A DNA stretch of 22,894 nt, from NCBI GenBank assembly GCA_023429135.1, contig JAEYWD010000022.1:1-22894 (forward strand), read 5' to 3'. Both the position numbers and the translations under genes were made by a program. Below, piece by piece: positions 7,664 through 15,663 of the stretch (position 1 is its first letter; the number at the start of each line of letters is the position of its first letter). Origin of the DNA: Bacteroidota bacterium (lineage in GTDB: Bacteria; Bacteroidota; Bacteroidia; Bacteroidales; JAAUTT01). The notes under the pieces are model-generated. The model saw only the letters and a program-made list of their open reading frames with translations. It made no database searches and was not told the origin of the DNA.

Positions 7664-8752
7664 TTATCCTTTTATAAACCCTTTTGCTGCTAATAATTCG
7701 GCCATTAAAATTGCACCTCCCGCAGCACCGCGAATAGTGTTGTGACTTAATCCCACAAACCTGTAATCGAAAATGTTGCAGGAGCGAAGTCGTCCAACAC
7801 TGATAGCCATACCATTACCGCGATCACGGTCCTTTCGGGGCTGGGGACGATCAGGCTCATCTCTGTAAACAATGGCAGGTACAGGTGCTGAAGGGAGTTT
7901 TAATTCCTGAGGAACAGAAGAGTAATTTCTCCAACAATCCAGGATCTCTTCTTCTGTAGGCTTCTTACCATCGAATTCAACACTCACAACTGCAGTATGA
8001 CCATCAATTACCGGTACACGGGTGCAATGCGCCGAAATCTGGAAGGAAGTTTCGTGAACAATTTGTCCGTTCTGCAGCGAGCCAAAAATCTTCTGTGGTT
8101 CTATCTCCGATTTTTCCTCTTCGCCACCGATGAGCGGAACAATATTGTCGATCATATCGAAAGCTGAAAGGCCAGGATAACCTGCACCCGATAAGCCTTG
8201 AAGTGTGGTTACAAACATACGTTTGATTTTATAACCTTTCTGCATGATGGCATGCAGCGGAATCATATAACTCTGAACGCTGCAATTAGGTTTTACTGTT
8301 ATAAAACCTTTGTCCCAGCCGTTATTCTTTTGTTGTTGCGGAATAACGTTGATATGATCAAAATTAATTTCAGGAATCAGCGTTGGCACATCGGACGTTA
8401 ACCTGAAGGCTGAATTGGCAGAAACAACGGCAAAACCAAGTTTAGCATATTCGGTTTCAAGAACCTTTACTTCTTCTTTTTTCATGCTCACTGCAGTAAA
8501 AACAAGTGAACATTTGCCAATGGCATTGTCATATTTACTTGCATCCTCCACCATAATGTCCTTTACTAAGGTTGGAATAGCAGTATCCATGTGCCAGCGG
8601 TTCTTCACGGCATCGCTGTATTTTTTCCCTGCCGACGACTCAGAAGCAGCCAGGTATGTAACTTCAAACCATGGATGGTTCTCCAAAAGGCTGATAAAAC
8701 GTTGGCCCACCATACCCGTGGCACCGATAATTCCAGTTTTAATTTTATTCAT
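7664..8752 (-). CDS. asd: Aspartate-semialdehyde dehydrogenase
   Basis: The enzyme reduces L-4-aspartyl phosphate to aspartate semialdehyde with NADPH, the branch-point step to lysine/diaminopimelate, threonine and methionine, in the cytosol. It has 362 aa, in the size range of the fungal/archaeal-type subfamily. Residues 6-20 give the nucleotide-binding GIIGATGMVGQRF. The catalytic cysteine is Cys157 in KPNCSVQ, followed by the substrate arginine Arg245 (CTRVPV) and the base His252 (DGHTAVVS). The C-terminus has GGAAGGAILMAE, typical of the subunit interface. It lies 119 bp downstream of dapA on the same strand and is closed by a strong terminator, so co-transcription with dapA is likely. 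Confidence 0.95.
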   Translation of the reverse strand: MNKIKTGIIGATGMVGQRFISLLENHPWFEVTYLAASESSAGKKYSDAVKNRWHMDTAIPTLVKDIMVEDASKYDNAIGKCSLVFTAVSMKKEEVKVLETEYAKLGFAVVSANSAFRLTSDVPTLIPEINFDHINVIPQQQKNNGWDKGFITVKPNCSVQSYMIPLHAIMQKGYKIKRMFVTTLQGLSGAGYPGLSAFDMIDNIVPLIGGEEEKSEIEPQKIFGSLQNGQIVHETSFQISAHCTRVPVIDGHTAVVSVEFDGKKPTEEEILDCWRNYSSVPQELKLPSAPVPAIVYRDEPDRPQPRKDRDRGNGMAISVGRLRSCNIFDYRFVGLSHNTIRGAAGGAILMAELLAAKGFIKG

Positions 8753-8775
8753 AGTGATGTTTTGTTTCTTTTTAT

Positions 8776-8869
8776 TAGTCTATGGCAATTAGTCCATGGT
8801 CCATGGCCAACAGCCAACGAATCATTTCCCCCGTATTACCATTGACTATCGACTATGGTCTATCGACTA
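8776..8869. repeat. Heptamer-period repeat tract between dapA and asd
   Basis: Two blocks have a strict 7-bp period. Block 1 (8776-8817) reads TAGTCTA, TGGCAAT, TAGTCCA, TGGTCCA, TGGCCAA, CAGCCAA. Block 2 (8842-8869) reads TTGACTA, TCGACTA, TGGTCTA, TCGACTA. They are separated by 24 unrelated bases. Together they fill most of the 119-bp gap between the two biosynthetic genes. Units such as TGGTCTA and TAGTCCA mix with their complements, so alternative hairpins can form. I know of no function. Confidence 0.7.
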
Positions 8870-8871
8870 AC

Positions 8872-9780
8872 TCAGTTCATCAATAAAACTTTTCCTACAC
8901 TCATTGTCTGGGGAACGAAACCCATGGCTTTGTCGATTTCCATCTTCAGGTTTGCAGAGATTTCCACCAAAGGTAAACGCAATTCGCCTGACTGGATTAA
9001 TTTCTGCTTGTGAAGAATATACTTCAAAGGTGCTGGATTGGGTTCCTTGAAAAGCAGAGGAATAATCCGGGCAAGCTGATTCCATGTTTGCAGAGCTCCT
9101 TTATAGTTATTGTCGCGCATCATGTAATAAACTTCCATAAAGCTTTCGGTGTAAACATGCGACGAAGCAAGAATTCCTCCATCAGCACCATGGACAAGAC
9201 TGGTCATAAACAGGTTATCTTCCCCGGTAAGAATAGAGAAATTAGCCGGGCGATTCAACAGCAGTTCAAGCGATTGGTTCACATTACCACTGGCATCTTT
9301 TATAGCTACAATGTTTTTCAGTTCTGCAAGACGCATAATGGTGTCATTCTCCATATTACGCCCGGTGCGGTAAGGAATATTGTAAAGGATAATCGGCAAC
9401 GAAGTATTCTCTGAAAGCATCCTGAAATGCTCGTAAATTCCGCGCTGATCGGGACGATTGTAATAAGGACTTACAGAGAGAACTCCCTGAATGCCGGCCT
9501 TTTCGGCGATTTTAAGTTTATGGATAACTTCTTTGGTATAATTTCCACCAACCCCAAAGAATGCAGGTACGCGGTTGTTGCAATATTCAACAGTTTTATA
9601 GGCGAGCGCTTCAAATTCTGCCTCGGATAACACAGGACTTTCGCCAGTAGTTCCGTTAGCAATAACTCCCGAAATTCCTTTGGGAATATAATGATCAATC
9701 AATCGCTGGTACGATGCAAAATCTATTTCATCGTTCACAAAAGGTGTAATCACCGGTAACCAGACTCCTTCAATTTTCAT
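8872..9780 (-). CDS. dapA: 4-hydroxy-tetrahydrodipicolinate synthase
   Basis: The enzyme condenses pyruvate with aspartate semialdehyde (the product of asd) in the first committed step to diaminopimelate and lysine. The 302-aa TIM barrel has the usual length. The Schiff-base lysine is Lys161 in VAIKDASGN. The catalytic triad is visible as Thr44/Thr45 in NGTTGESP, Tyr133 in LYNIPYRTG, and Tyr106/107 in SPYYNRP. Arg138 in PYRTG is the substrate-binding arginine. Related N-acetylneuraminate lyases and KDG aldolases share the fold, but the PYRTG arginine and the asd neighbour favour DapA. It is transcribed away from the ACT-domain gene, with 113 bp of AT-rich shared upstream region. Confidence 0.95.
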   Translation of the reverse strand: MKIEGVWLPVITPFVNDEIDFASYQRLIDHYIPKGISGVIANGTTGESPVLSEAEFEALAYKTVEYCNNRVPAFFGVGGNYTKEVIHKLKIAEKAGIQGVLSVSPYYNRPDQRGIYEHFRMLSENTSLPIILYNIPYRTGRNMENDTIMRLAELKNIVAIKDASGNVNQSLELLLNRPANFSILTGEDNLFMTSLVHGADGGILASSHVYTESFMEVYYMMRDNNYKGALQTWNQLARIIPLLFKEPNPAPLKYILHKQKLIQSGELRLPLVEISANLKMEIDKAMGFVPQTMSVGKVLLMN

Positions 9781-9893
9781 TTTTGTAATATTTAATTTGA
9801 CACAATATTAATTCACAAAAACAGCCTGATAAATTTTTTTGAAATAATTTACTTTTTTTAATATTTGTGTTAAATTTTTAACGTATTAAGCAC

Positions 9894-10550
9894 ATGGTCA
9901 CCATTTCCCAGCTTCTCGAAAAACTCATAAAGCAAAAACCATTTGTAGAAAGTGCTTTGGTGGAAGGACTTGTAAATATTTCGGCTTTGGCCCGGCAGCT
10001 TAAACCTGAGATTGAAAGTACCCTGAAAAAGGAGGTTACAGAGGCTTCTATCATTATGGCATTAAAAAGATTTGTAGACCAAATGGATGTAAGCATGCAC
10101 CGTAAAATTGAAAAAGCTACCAAAGGCTTTGGCGATATAATTGTCCGGTCAAACCTCTGCGATTTCACCTACAAACTTTCGGATACACTTATTGAAAAAC
10201 AAAGTGTCCTGATCAAAAAAATAGGTAAAGAAAAGGACGTATTCTTTACAATCTCCAGAGGAGTTTTCGAAACCACCATTGTAATCAGCAACCAATATGC
10301 TGGCGAAGTGAAGGAGATCTATAAAGAAGAAACCCTCATCGCATCTTCTAATTTTATCTCTTCCATAACTTTACGCTTACCAAAGAATAACACGGTGATC
10401 CCAGGCCTATACTACCACATTTTTAAACAAATTGCCTGGGAAGGGATCAGCATTTTAGAGGCGGTTTCAACAACCAACGAGCTTTCCATAATACTGAATG
10501 ACAAAGATGTGGACAGAGCATTTTCGGTTTTGAAGCAGTCGTATGTATAG
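9894..10550 (+). CDS. ACT-domain-like protein, candidate amino-acid-responsive regulator
   Basis: I do not recognise a named family for this 218-aa protein. Residues 160-218, VIPGLYYHIFKQIAWEGISILEAVS then ELSIILNDKDVDRAFSVLK, closely follow the pattern of an aspartokinase-type ACT domain (PGxxxxIFxxLAxxGINI ... SxxxxDxDxxxA). No kinase domain is present. The N-terminal 75 residues are helical, with GLVNISALARQLKPEIES and ASIIMALKRFVDQM resembling a small helix-turn-helix. The middle (about 90-155) is of alternating strand type and could be a second, degenerate ACT-like unit. It is divergently placed from dapA and close to asd. I infer that it senses lysine or another aspartate-family amino acid and regulates dapA-asd. 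No export signal. Confidence 0.72.
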   Translation: MVTISQLLEKLIKQKPFVESALVEGLVNISALARQLKPEIESTLKKEVTEASIIMALKRFVDQMDVSMHRKIEKATKGFGDIIVRSNLCDFTYKLSDTLIEKQSVLIKKIGKEKDVFFTISRGVFETTIVISNQYAGEVKEIYKEETLIASSNFISSITLRLPKNNTVIPGLYYHIFKQIAWEGISILEAVSTTNELSIILNDKDVDRAFSVLKQSYV

Positions 10551-10645
10551 ATCCGAAAGTATTTACAAAAAAGTTAAACCTTTAAAGCCATATAAACAAA
10601 AATCGATATCTTTAAAATCTAATTTTATTTGTAAAAACCTTTCCC

Positions 10646-13600
10646 TTGAAATTAGTAAAACAAGTCCGGCTGTTCTTTCAGGAAGGCTCCTCCGACAAGG
10701 TCTACGAAATCGACCTTTGCGAATCGGGCGACGGTTACATTGTTAACTTTCGTTATGGACGAAGAGGCGCAGCTTTAAAGGACGGCACCAAAACCATTTT
10801 CCCGGTATCGCTCGAAGAGGCAGAAAGAGTTTTCCAGTCACTCGAAATGGAAAAACGGCGCAAAGGTTACCTCTCGATGGATGAAGCCCAAGTGGATACA
10901 TCATTTGCAGCTGCAAAATCCAAAGCAGTAGGTACTGACAAAAGCCGAAAATACATTGTTAAAATTCTTAAAGCTGCAGCTCAGGGTGAAGAACCCGAGA
11001 ACTGGCCTGTAAGTCGTATCATTTGGCGTGCAGGAGAGCTCAAGCTTTCGGAAGCCGTCAATGCTGTTGTTGAACTTGTCGACCCTTCCGATCCGTTTAA
11101 TATTTATTCGGCAGTGCGAACCATTTGCCGCTGCGGTTCTGCTAAACAGATCCCATTCCTGAAAAGTTTGCTGCCCCTTCAAATTGACGCGCATATAAAA
11201 TTGCTCCTCAACGAAGTTATTTTACATCTTTCAGAGGGAAAAGAAAAGGAAGAACTTCTTAGCATTGCCACGGAATCGCTGCCTACGCAACTTCGACAAA
11301 GCGCTAAAAGTAATAACCTGAAAGAACTGAATGCGCAAATCCGCGACCTTTTATTCAACCTTAAAACCTCGGAAAATGAATACCTGATCGCGCTTTACCA
11401 GATTATGCGACAGGATCAGGTAAGCTACCTTTCGTTTAAAAATGTTATCAGCGAAGTACCGCTGGATGTGAATTATTTCAAATACATCCGGCATATTTAT
11501 AAAACCGCAGAAATGCTGGGCGACTATCCGGTTTACGCTGCCATTGCCAAAAATATTGAGAAGGAGTCGCCGCGATATACAAGTGGATGGTTGGGGCAGG
11601 AAGAAAAGAAAAAACGCGCTTTCTCCGATAAAACCAAATGGTACTTCATCCGTCGGACTGAACGTAACCTCAAAAACTTCGGAAAAGCTGGTGAGCCCAG
11701 CTATGTGGCGATGGCAACGGAGATCCTGCTTTCGTTCGATGACGCAAAAGACGGCACCAATCCTTACTCCACTTCCTTCACAACTTATAATTACGACAAT
11801 ACCACCCGCCGCTATACGCCGGTGAACCACGTAACCCATTTCGACAGCTATTCAAAGAATAATGCTTTTAACTATATTCTGTACAAAAACAGTCTGCGTT
11901 ACGAGAAAGGCAAAACTGATTGGAAATGTAAATCTCCCTATAAACCTGGCGATGCAGCTCCTGTTTCTCGAGAGGAGACTTTTCCGAAATTATGGGATCA
12001 GGCTCCCGATGAAATTATCCGGTTGCTTTCGTTCAGCAGATGTTTAAAGGTTCACGAGTTTGCGCATAAGGTTTTTAAGGCGAATTCGGAATTTGAAGCG
12101 CATGTGGAGCGCGACAACATCATCTGCTTTCTGGAGACTCCTTTTGCCATCACCCAAAAACTGGGTCTTGAACTTGCCCGTAAAATTTTCAACCGGCAGG
12201 AACCCGACAAGCAATTGCTCACGGCCATGCTCGACTGCCCGCTCGAGGATGCACGCAAACAGGCCCAGCAATGGATCCAGGAACTGAAAACGGGATTGCT
12301 TACCGATGTCGATTTTGTTTCGCTTCTGCTGATCATGAAATCCGCAGAAGCGCACTCCTGGCTCAGAGGCTTGTTCACAACATCGAATTTCACCAAAGAA
12401 ATTGCTGAACTTGTCTCGGCTAAAACGATTGCTCACTTGATTTCCCTGGATATTGAGACCGAAGAGGACGAAAAATATGCCATGCTGGTAGGTGATTCGC
12501 TGCTGCTTGGTTTCGGCGAAACGTTGAAATCGATCAGCCTGAACATCGTCCAGGATTTGTTCCGTCACTCTTCTCCCATTATACATGCCATTGCTGGGAA
12601 AATCCTGATCCGGCATGAAATCCGCCCCGAGCACCTGCCGGAAGATTTTCTGAAAATGTTGCTGCAATCGGATAACATTTACTCACGGGGTATTGGCATC
12701 GAACTTTTAGGAAAGTTCCCCGAAAACATGCTGCTCGAAAAGAAAGAGATACTTGTAAGCTTCTGTATTTCGCCCATGGCCGATGTACGGAATGCGGTAA
12801 AACCAATTATTTCGAAGCTGACTGCGGCATATCCCGCATTCGGCGAAGAATTGGTGGCGCTCTTTGTGCCTTCCCTGATGATGAAAGAAACATACGAAGG
12901 CGTTCACGAAGATCTACTTTCACTGTTGACCACCGAACTGGCCGGGAACCTGCATGTAATCCCGCGCGAAATGGTTTTCGGCTTACTTACTTCGAAATTT
13001 AGGAAAGCTCAGTTGATGGGAGCTGCATTGCTTAAAAAGAATATCCCAGAGGATACATTAACCATTCCTGAACTAGTAAAACTGGCAAGCAATCCTTTGG
13101 AAGAAGTCAGAACACTGGCCAAATCAATTCTGGAAAAATATCCTGAAAAGGTTAAAGCTCAAAAAGAAGATGCGCTCAGAATCACCGATTCCATATGGGA
13201 AGACACACGCAGCTTTGCTTTTGAATATTTACGCAAAGTATTTACCACCAACGACTGGAACATTAACCTGCTAGTAAGTCTTTGCGACAGCACCAAGGAG
13301 GATGTTCAGGCATTTGGACGCGAGATGATCGCAACACACTCCAGGCCCGAAGATGGAACCGATTATCTGCTCAAACTGAGCCAGCATCCGAATACCAATC
13401 TACAGCTTTTCACTTCGTTGTACCTCGAGCAATACGCTGCCGGAAATCCCGAAATCATCGACAAACTGAAATTATACTTCATCACCATATTATCGCAGGT
13501 GAACAAAGGCAAAGTAGCCAAAGCCCGTGCCATGGATTTCCTGAAAAAGGAAGCCATGAAAAACGAGCAGATCGCCGCTGTTGCTGCCGATATTTTTACC

Positions 13601-13729
13601 CGGACTTCAGCATCGGTGGCCATCACCGAAAAAGCAGCCTGCATCGATGCGCTCCGTGATATAAAAAAGAAATATCCGGGCATTGCGATACCGCTTGTTG
13701 TGAAGGATTACGCTGACTTTAACGCATAA
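10646..13729 (+). CDS. WGR-domain and HEAT-repeat protein, retron-associated
   Basis: This protein (1027 aa) starts at TTG; the next in-frame Met (near residue 68) would cut away the N-terminal domain, so the TTG start is well supported. Residues 1-75 form a WGR-type domain (VRLFFQEGSSDKVYEIDL ... FRYGRRGAAL ... FPVSLEEAERVF), known from PARP1 and bacterial MolR/YehI-like proteins as a nucleic-acid contact module. The remainder is largely alpha-helical with HEAT-like pairs, for example IKLLLNEVILHLSEG, RNAVKPIISKLTAAY, EEVRTLAKSILEKYPEK and EDVQAFGREMIATHS. No nuclease, ATPase or membrane motif is visible. The SWIM gene begins 3 bp after the stop, followed by the retron RNA and reverse transcriptase. 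It is probably an accessory or effector subunit of an anti-phage retron. A comparable WGR/SWIM pairing occurs in the E. coli yehI-yehQ region (from memory). Confidence 0.85.
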   Translation: MKLVKQVRLFFQEGSSDKVYEIDLCESGDGYIVNFRYGRRGAALKDGTKTIFPVSLEEAERVFQSLEMEKRRKGYLSMDEAQVDTSFAAAKSKAVGTDKSRKYIVKILKAAAQGEEPENWPVSRIIWRAGELKLSEAVNAVVELVDPSDPFNIYSAVRTICRCGSAKQIPFLKSLLPLQIDAHIKLLLNEVILHLSEGKEKEELLSIATESLPTQLRQSAKSNNLKELNAQIRDLLFNLKTSENEYLIALYQIMRQDQVSYLSFKNVISEVPLDVNYFKYIRHIYKTAEMLGDYPVYAAIAKNIEKESPRYTSGWLGQEEKKKRAFSDKTKWYFIRRTERNLKNFGKAGEPSYVAMATEILLSFDDAKDGTNPYSTSFTTYNYDNTTRRYTPVNHVTHFDSYSKNNAFNYILYKNSLRYEKGKTDWKCKSPYKPGDAAPVSREETFPKLWDQAPDEIIRLLSFSRCLKVHEFAHKVFKANSEFEAHVERDNIICFLETPFAITQKLGLELARKIFNRQEPDKQLLTAMLDCPLEDARKQAQQWIQELKTGLLTDVDFVSLLLIMKSAEAHSWLRGLFTTSNFTKEIAELVSAKTIAHLISLDIETEEDEKYAMLVGDSLLLGFGETLKSISLNIVQDLFRHSSPIIHAIAGKILIRHEIRPEHLPEDFLKMLLQSDNIYSRGIGIELLGKFPENMLLEKKEILVSFCISPMADVRNAVKPIISKLTAAYPAFGEELVALFVPSLMMKETYEGVHEDLLSLLTTELAGNLHVIPREMVFGLLTSKFRKAQLMGAALLKKNIPEDTLTIPELVKLASNPLEEVRTLAKSILEKYPEKVKAQKEDALRITDSIWEDTRSFAFEYLRKVFTTNDWNINLLVSLCDSTKEDVQAFGREMIATHSRPEDGTDYLLKLSQHPNTNLQLFTSLYLEQYAAGNPEIIDKLKLYFITILSQVNKGKVAKARAMDFLKKEAMKNEQIAAVAADIFTRTSASVAITEKAACIDALRDIKKKYPGIAIPLVVKDYADFNA

Positions 13730-13732
13730 GCT

Positions 13733-15376
13733 ATGTTATTCGACTATAAATTCAAAGGCGACACGGCAGTCTCCAGCAACGCAAACAGCACGCAGATGTC
13801 GTTTGCTCCCGATGTGCTGCGCGAACCTACTTTCTTTTCTGGACTGCTGAACAAACACATCCCTTTCCGGGAAGCCATTTCGGCATTGCACGACATTGTG
13901 GTTTCCGACTTCAGGTTTAAGCCGCGAGATAAATCGGATTATAAGGAATGGGCCGCACAGCAGGAAGATATCTGGCTGGCCGAATATATGAAAGGCTCTG
14001 CCGACGTGGAACAAAAGCTAAAAGCTGTAAGGACCGAGATCGAAGATATCAGAAGCCGGAAAGAAGAAGTACTTGGGCCATTTAACAAAGCAAAAAGGAA
14101 ATATTTCGATTACCTGTACCAAAGCAACCGCGATGCATGGTTTGTTCTCGACCCGGTAATCACGGTTCATCCCGATGAGCTGTTTTTTGAATGTTTCAGT
14201 CAGGATGAGTCCTCTTACGGCAAGCTGGGCTGCAATTACAATGTTTTCAAAAAGGTGAACGAGTTCAAATGCGGTACCACGAACATCGATTATTCGTCCG
14301 ACTTATATAACGAATTTCAGAAAATTCGTGAATACAAGGACACTCACTTCAATATAGACCCATCCGGCTTTGAAGTTCAAACAACCGCCGAAGAGAATTA
14401 CAAAGAAGTAAAAATTGACGTTCCGGCGAGCTGGGTGCGTGGATTTCTGCAGGTAAGTTCGGCAATGTCGATGGCTGCCTCGGTGTTTTACCTTCACCCG
14501 ATGGATGTCTACAACATCTGCTTTATCCTGAAACGACACAAAGAAAAAGAAGGACCGCGGTCGATCCGCTTTATACTGAAACCGGGAGAACCAGTGCGGT
14601 TGGTTTTCGAACCCTGGGGTTACGAGATAACCTGCGCCCGATCGGTTTACCAGGGTACAGAAGCCCGCGAGATCAGAACCTGGGGCCGTCGCCGTATTCT
14701 TTTGCTGGAACGGCTGATCCCCGTGACAAAAAGCTTTAAAGTCGTGCTGCTGGGATCCGGTCTGCCATCGTTCTATGTTGCCGATATGGGCGATATGAAT
14801 TTTACCCTTGGCCTCTCCGGCTGGACTACCAACGATTGGTCGCGCCTGGGAAACTTTGACCTGCTGGCACCTCGTGCCAAAGTTGATAGTATGACTATGC
14901 AGAAAGTTTATCTGGGCTTACGCGAAAACTGGGTGGAAGGAACCGATACCCTGGCCTCACGCCTGCAACTCGATAGTCAGGTGGTGCTTGGCTCTTTATC
15001 GGCTTTTGTTCAATCGGGACGAGTAATCTACGATTTGAATAACAATACATACCGCATCAGAGAATTGTTCCGGCAGGCACCACCGCTGGACGAACTCCGG
15101 TTTGCCAATCCACGCGAAGAGGCTGCCGAAAAATTCGTTATATCAAGTTACGTCAGGGGTATAACTGTAAATACAAAAGACGGTAAAAACGTAATTATGG
15201 GTCATGTTAAAGACAAGGATAAAACCTTCTCCCCCGAAATCATCATCGACCGCGATGAGCGCATGGTAAACGGGAAATGCACCTGTAACTTTTTTCAGCA
15301 GAACAAACTCATGCAAGGTCCCTGCGAACACATGCTGGCACTGAGAATTGCATTGAGAGAAAAAGAAGAGGCATGA
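13733..15376 (+). CDS. SWIM zinc-finger protein, retron-associated
   Basis: This protein has 547 aa. Near the C-terminus Cys516-x-Cys518 ... Cys531-x-His533 (CTCNFFQQ to GPCEH) is a textbook SWIM finger, CxCx(n)CxH, with 12 intervening residues; SWIM domains bind zinc and are linked to DNA or protein contacts. Residues 90-130 are a charged helical stretch (VEQKLKAVRTEIEDIRSRKEEV), probably a short coiled coil. The rest matches nothing I can name. The ATG is 3 bp after the WGR gene's stop, so the two are translationally coupled and should act together. The stop is 51 bases before the start of the retron RNA. I recall a published retron type (XIII) defined by WGR- and SWIM-containing partners; that assignment should be checked by profile search. 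Confidence 0.86.
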   Translation: MLFDYKFKGDTAVSSNANSTQMSFAPDVLREPTFFSGLLNKHIPFREAISALHDIVVSDFRFKPRDKSDYKEWAAQQEDIWLAEYMKGSADVEQKLKAVRTEIEDIRSRKEEVLGPFNKAKRKYFDYLYQSNRDAWFVLDPVITVHPDELFFECFSQDESSYGKLGCNYNVFKKVNEFKCGTTNIDYSSDLYNEFQKIREYKDTHFNIDPSGFEVQTTAEENYKEVKIDVPASWVRGFLQVSSAMSMAASVFYLHPMDVYNICFILKRHKEKEGPRSIRFILKPGEPVRLVFEPWGYEITCARSVYQGTEAREIRTWGRRRILLLERLIPVTKSFKVVLLGSGLPSFYVADMGDMNFTLGLSGWTTNDWSRLGNFDLLAPRAKVDSMTMQKVYLGLRENWVEGTDTLASRLQLDSQVVLGSLSAFVQSGRVIYDLNNNTYRIRELFRQAPPLDELRFANPREEAAEKFVISSYVRGITVNTKDGKNVIMGHVKDKDKTFSPEIIIDRDERMVNGKCTCNFFQQNKLMQGPCEHMLALRIALREKEEA

Positions 15377-15391
15377 TTTTAATGAAAGTAC

Positions 15392-15421
15392 TTGCAAACG
15401 ATTAATAAAACTATATTTTTG
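15392..15421 (+). promoter_or_regulatory. Promoter of the retron non-coding RNA and reverse transcriptase
   Basis: TTG at 15392-15394 is followed after 19 bases by TATTTTTG at 15414-15421, a full match to TAnnTTTG. The expected transcription start, 5-8 bases on, coincides with the first base of the a1 helix strand (15427). The ncRNA-RT part can therefore be transcribed independently of the WGR-SWIM genes. Confidence 0.75.
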
Positions 15422-15426
15422 TAACC

Positions 15427-15651
15427 GGTAGTGACAGAATATTTCAAAGACCTTGCAACCCGGGCGGTGGATCGCCGCCCTTGCCCACAGCTTAGTAACG
15501 CGCCACTGGCCTGTTCTTTACTGTGCGATCCTGCACATAGTACGCTATTTCCGGTGCGAATTCCGGGAATTGAAATAGCGTACTATGTGCGTCTCGCTTG
15601 AGTTGACCAATCCAGTCCTCAGGATGACGAAGGGATATTCTGCTCACTGCC
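15427..15651 (+). ncRNA. Retron msr-msd non-coding RNA
   Basis: All elements of a retron RNA are present in the expected order just upstream of a retron-type RT. The a1 strand (15427-15445, GGTAGTGACAGAATATTTC) pairs with the a2 strand (15632-15651) over 19 bp with one bulged C (15643), one G-U near the outer end and two G-U near the inner end. After a1, a GC-rich msr hairpin GGGCGG/CCGCCC stands at 15462-15480. The msd hairpin (15533-15590) has a perfect 19-bp stem with a 20-base loop. The branching guanosine would lie just after a1; G15449 is my candidate. Reverse transcription would begin next to a2, near 15631, and copy back through the msd hairpin, giving an msDNA of roughly 100 nt (inference). 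Exact msr/msd borders are not determined. Seven T follow a2 directly, and the RT start codon is 13 bases after a2. Confidence 0.88.
15533..15590 (+). repeat. msd hairpin: perfect 19-bp inverted repeat
   Basis: GCACATAGTACGCTATTTC at 15533-15551 is exactly complementary to GAAATAGCGTACTATGTGC at 15572-15590. The 20-base loop contains a smaller palindrome, AATTCC-G-GGAATT. There is no T run after the stem, so it is not a terminator. In the msDNA this would be the long double-stranded stem. Confidence 0.93.
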
Positions 15652-15663
15652 TTTTTTTATTTT

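Noticed and set aside
10543..10746. A 67-codon open frame bridging the ACT gene and the WGR gene
   Set aside because: It overlaps the WGR domain coding sequence in another frame, has no recognisable motif and has the composition of a chance frame.
12044..12667. A 207-codon open frame opposite the WGR/HEAT gene
   Set aside because: It lies wholly within a well-supported coding region on the opposite strand, and its residues do not resemble any family; a shadow frame.
15533..15590. The strong hairpin considered as a transcription terminator or an IS inverted repeat
   Set aside because: No T run follows the stem on either strand, and there is no transposase or target duplication. Its position between a1 and a2 of a retron RNA explains it better.
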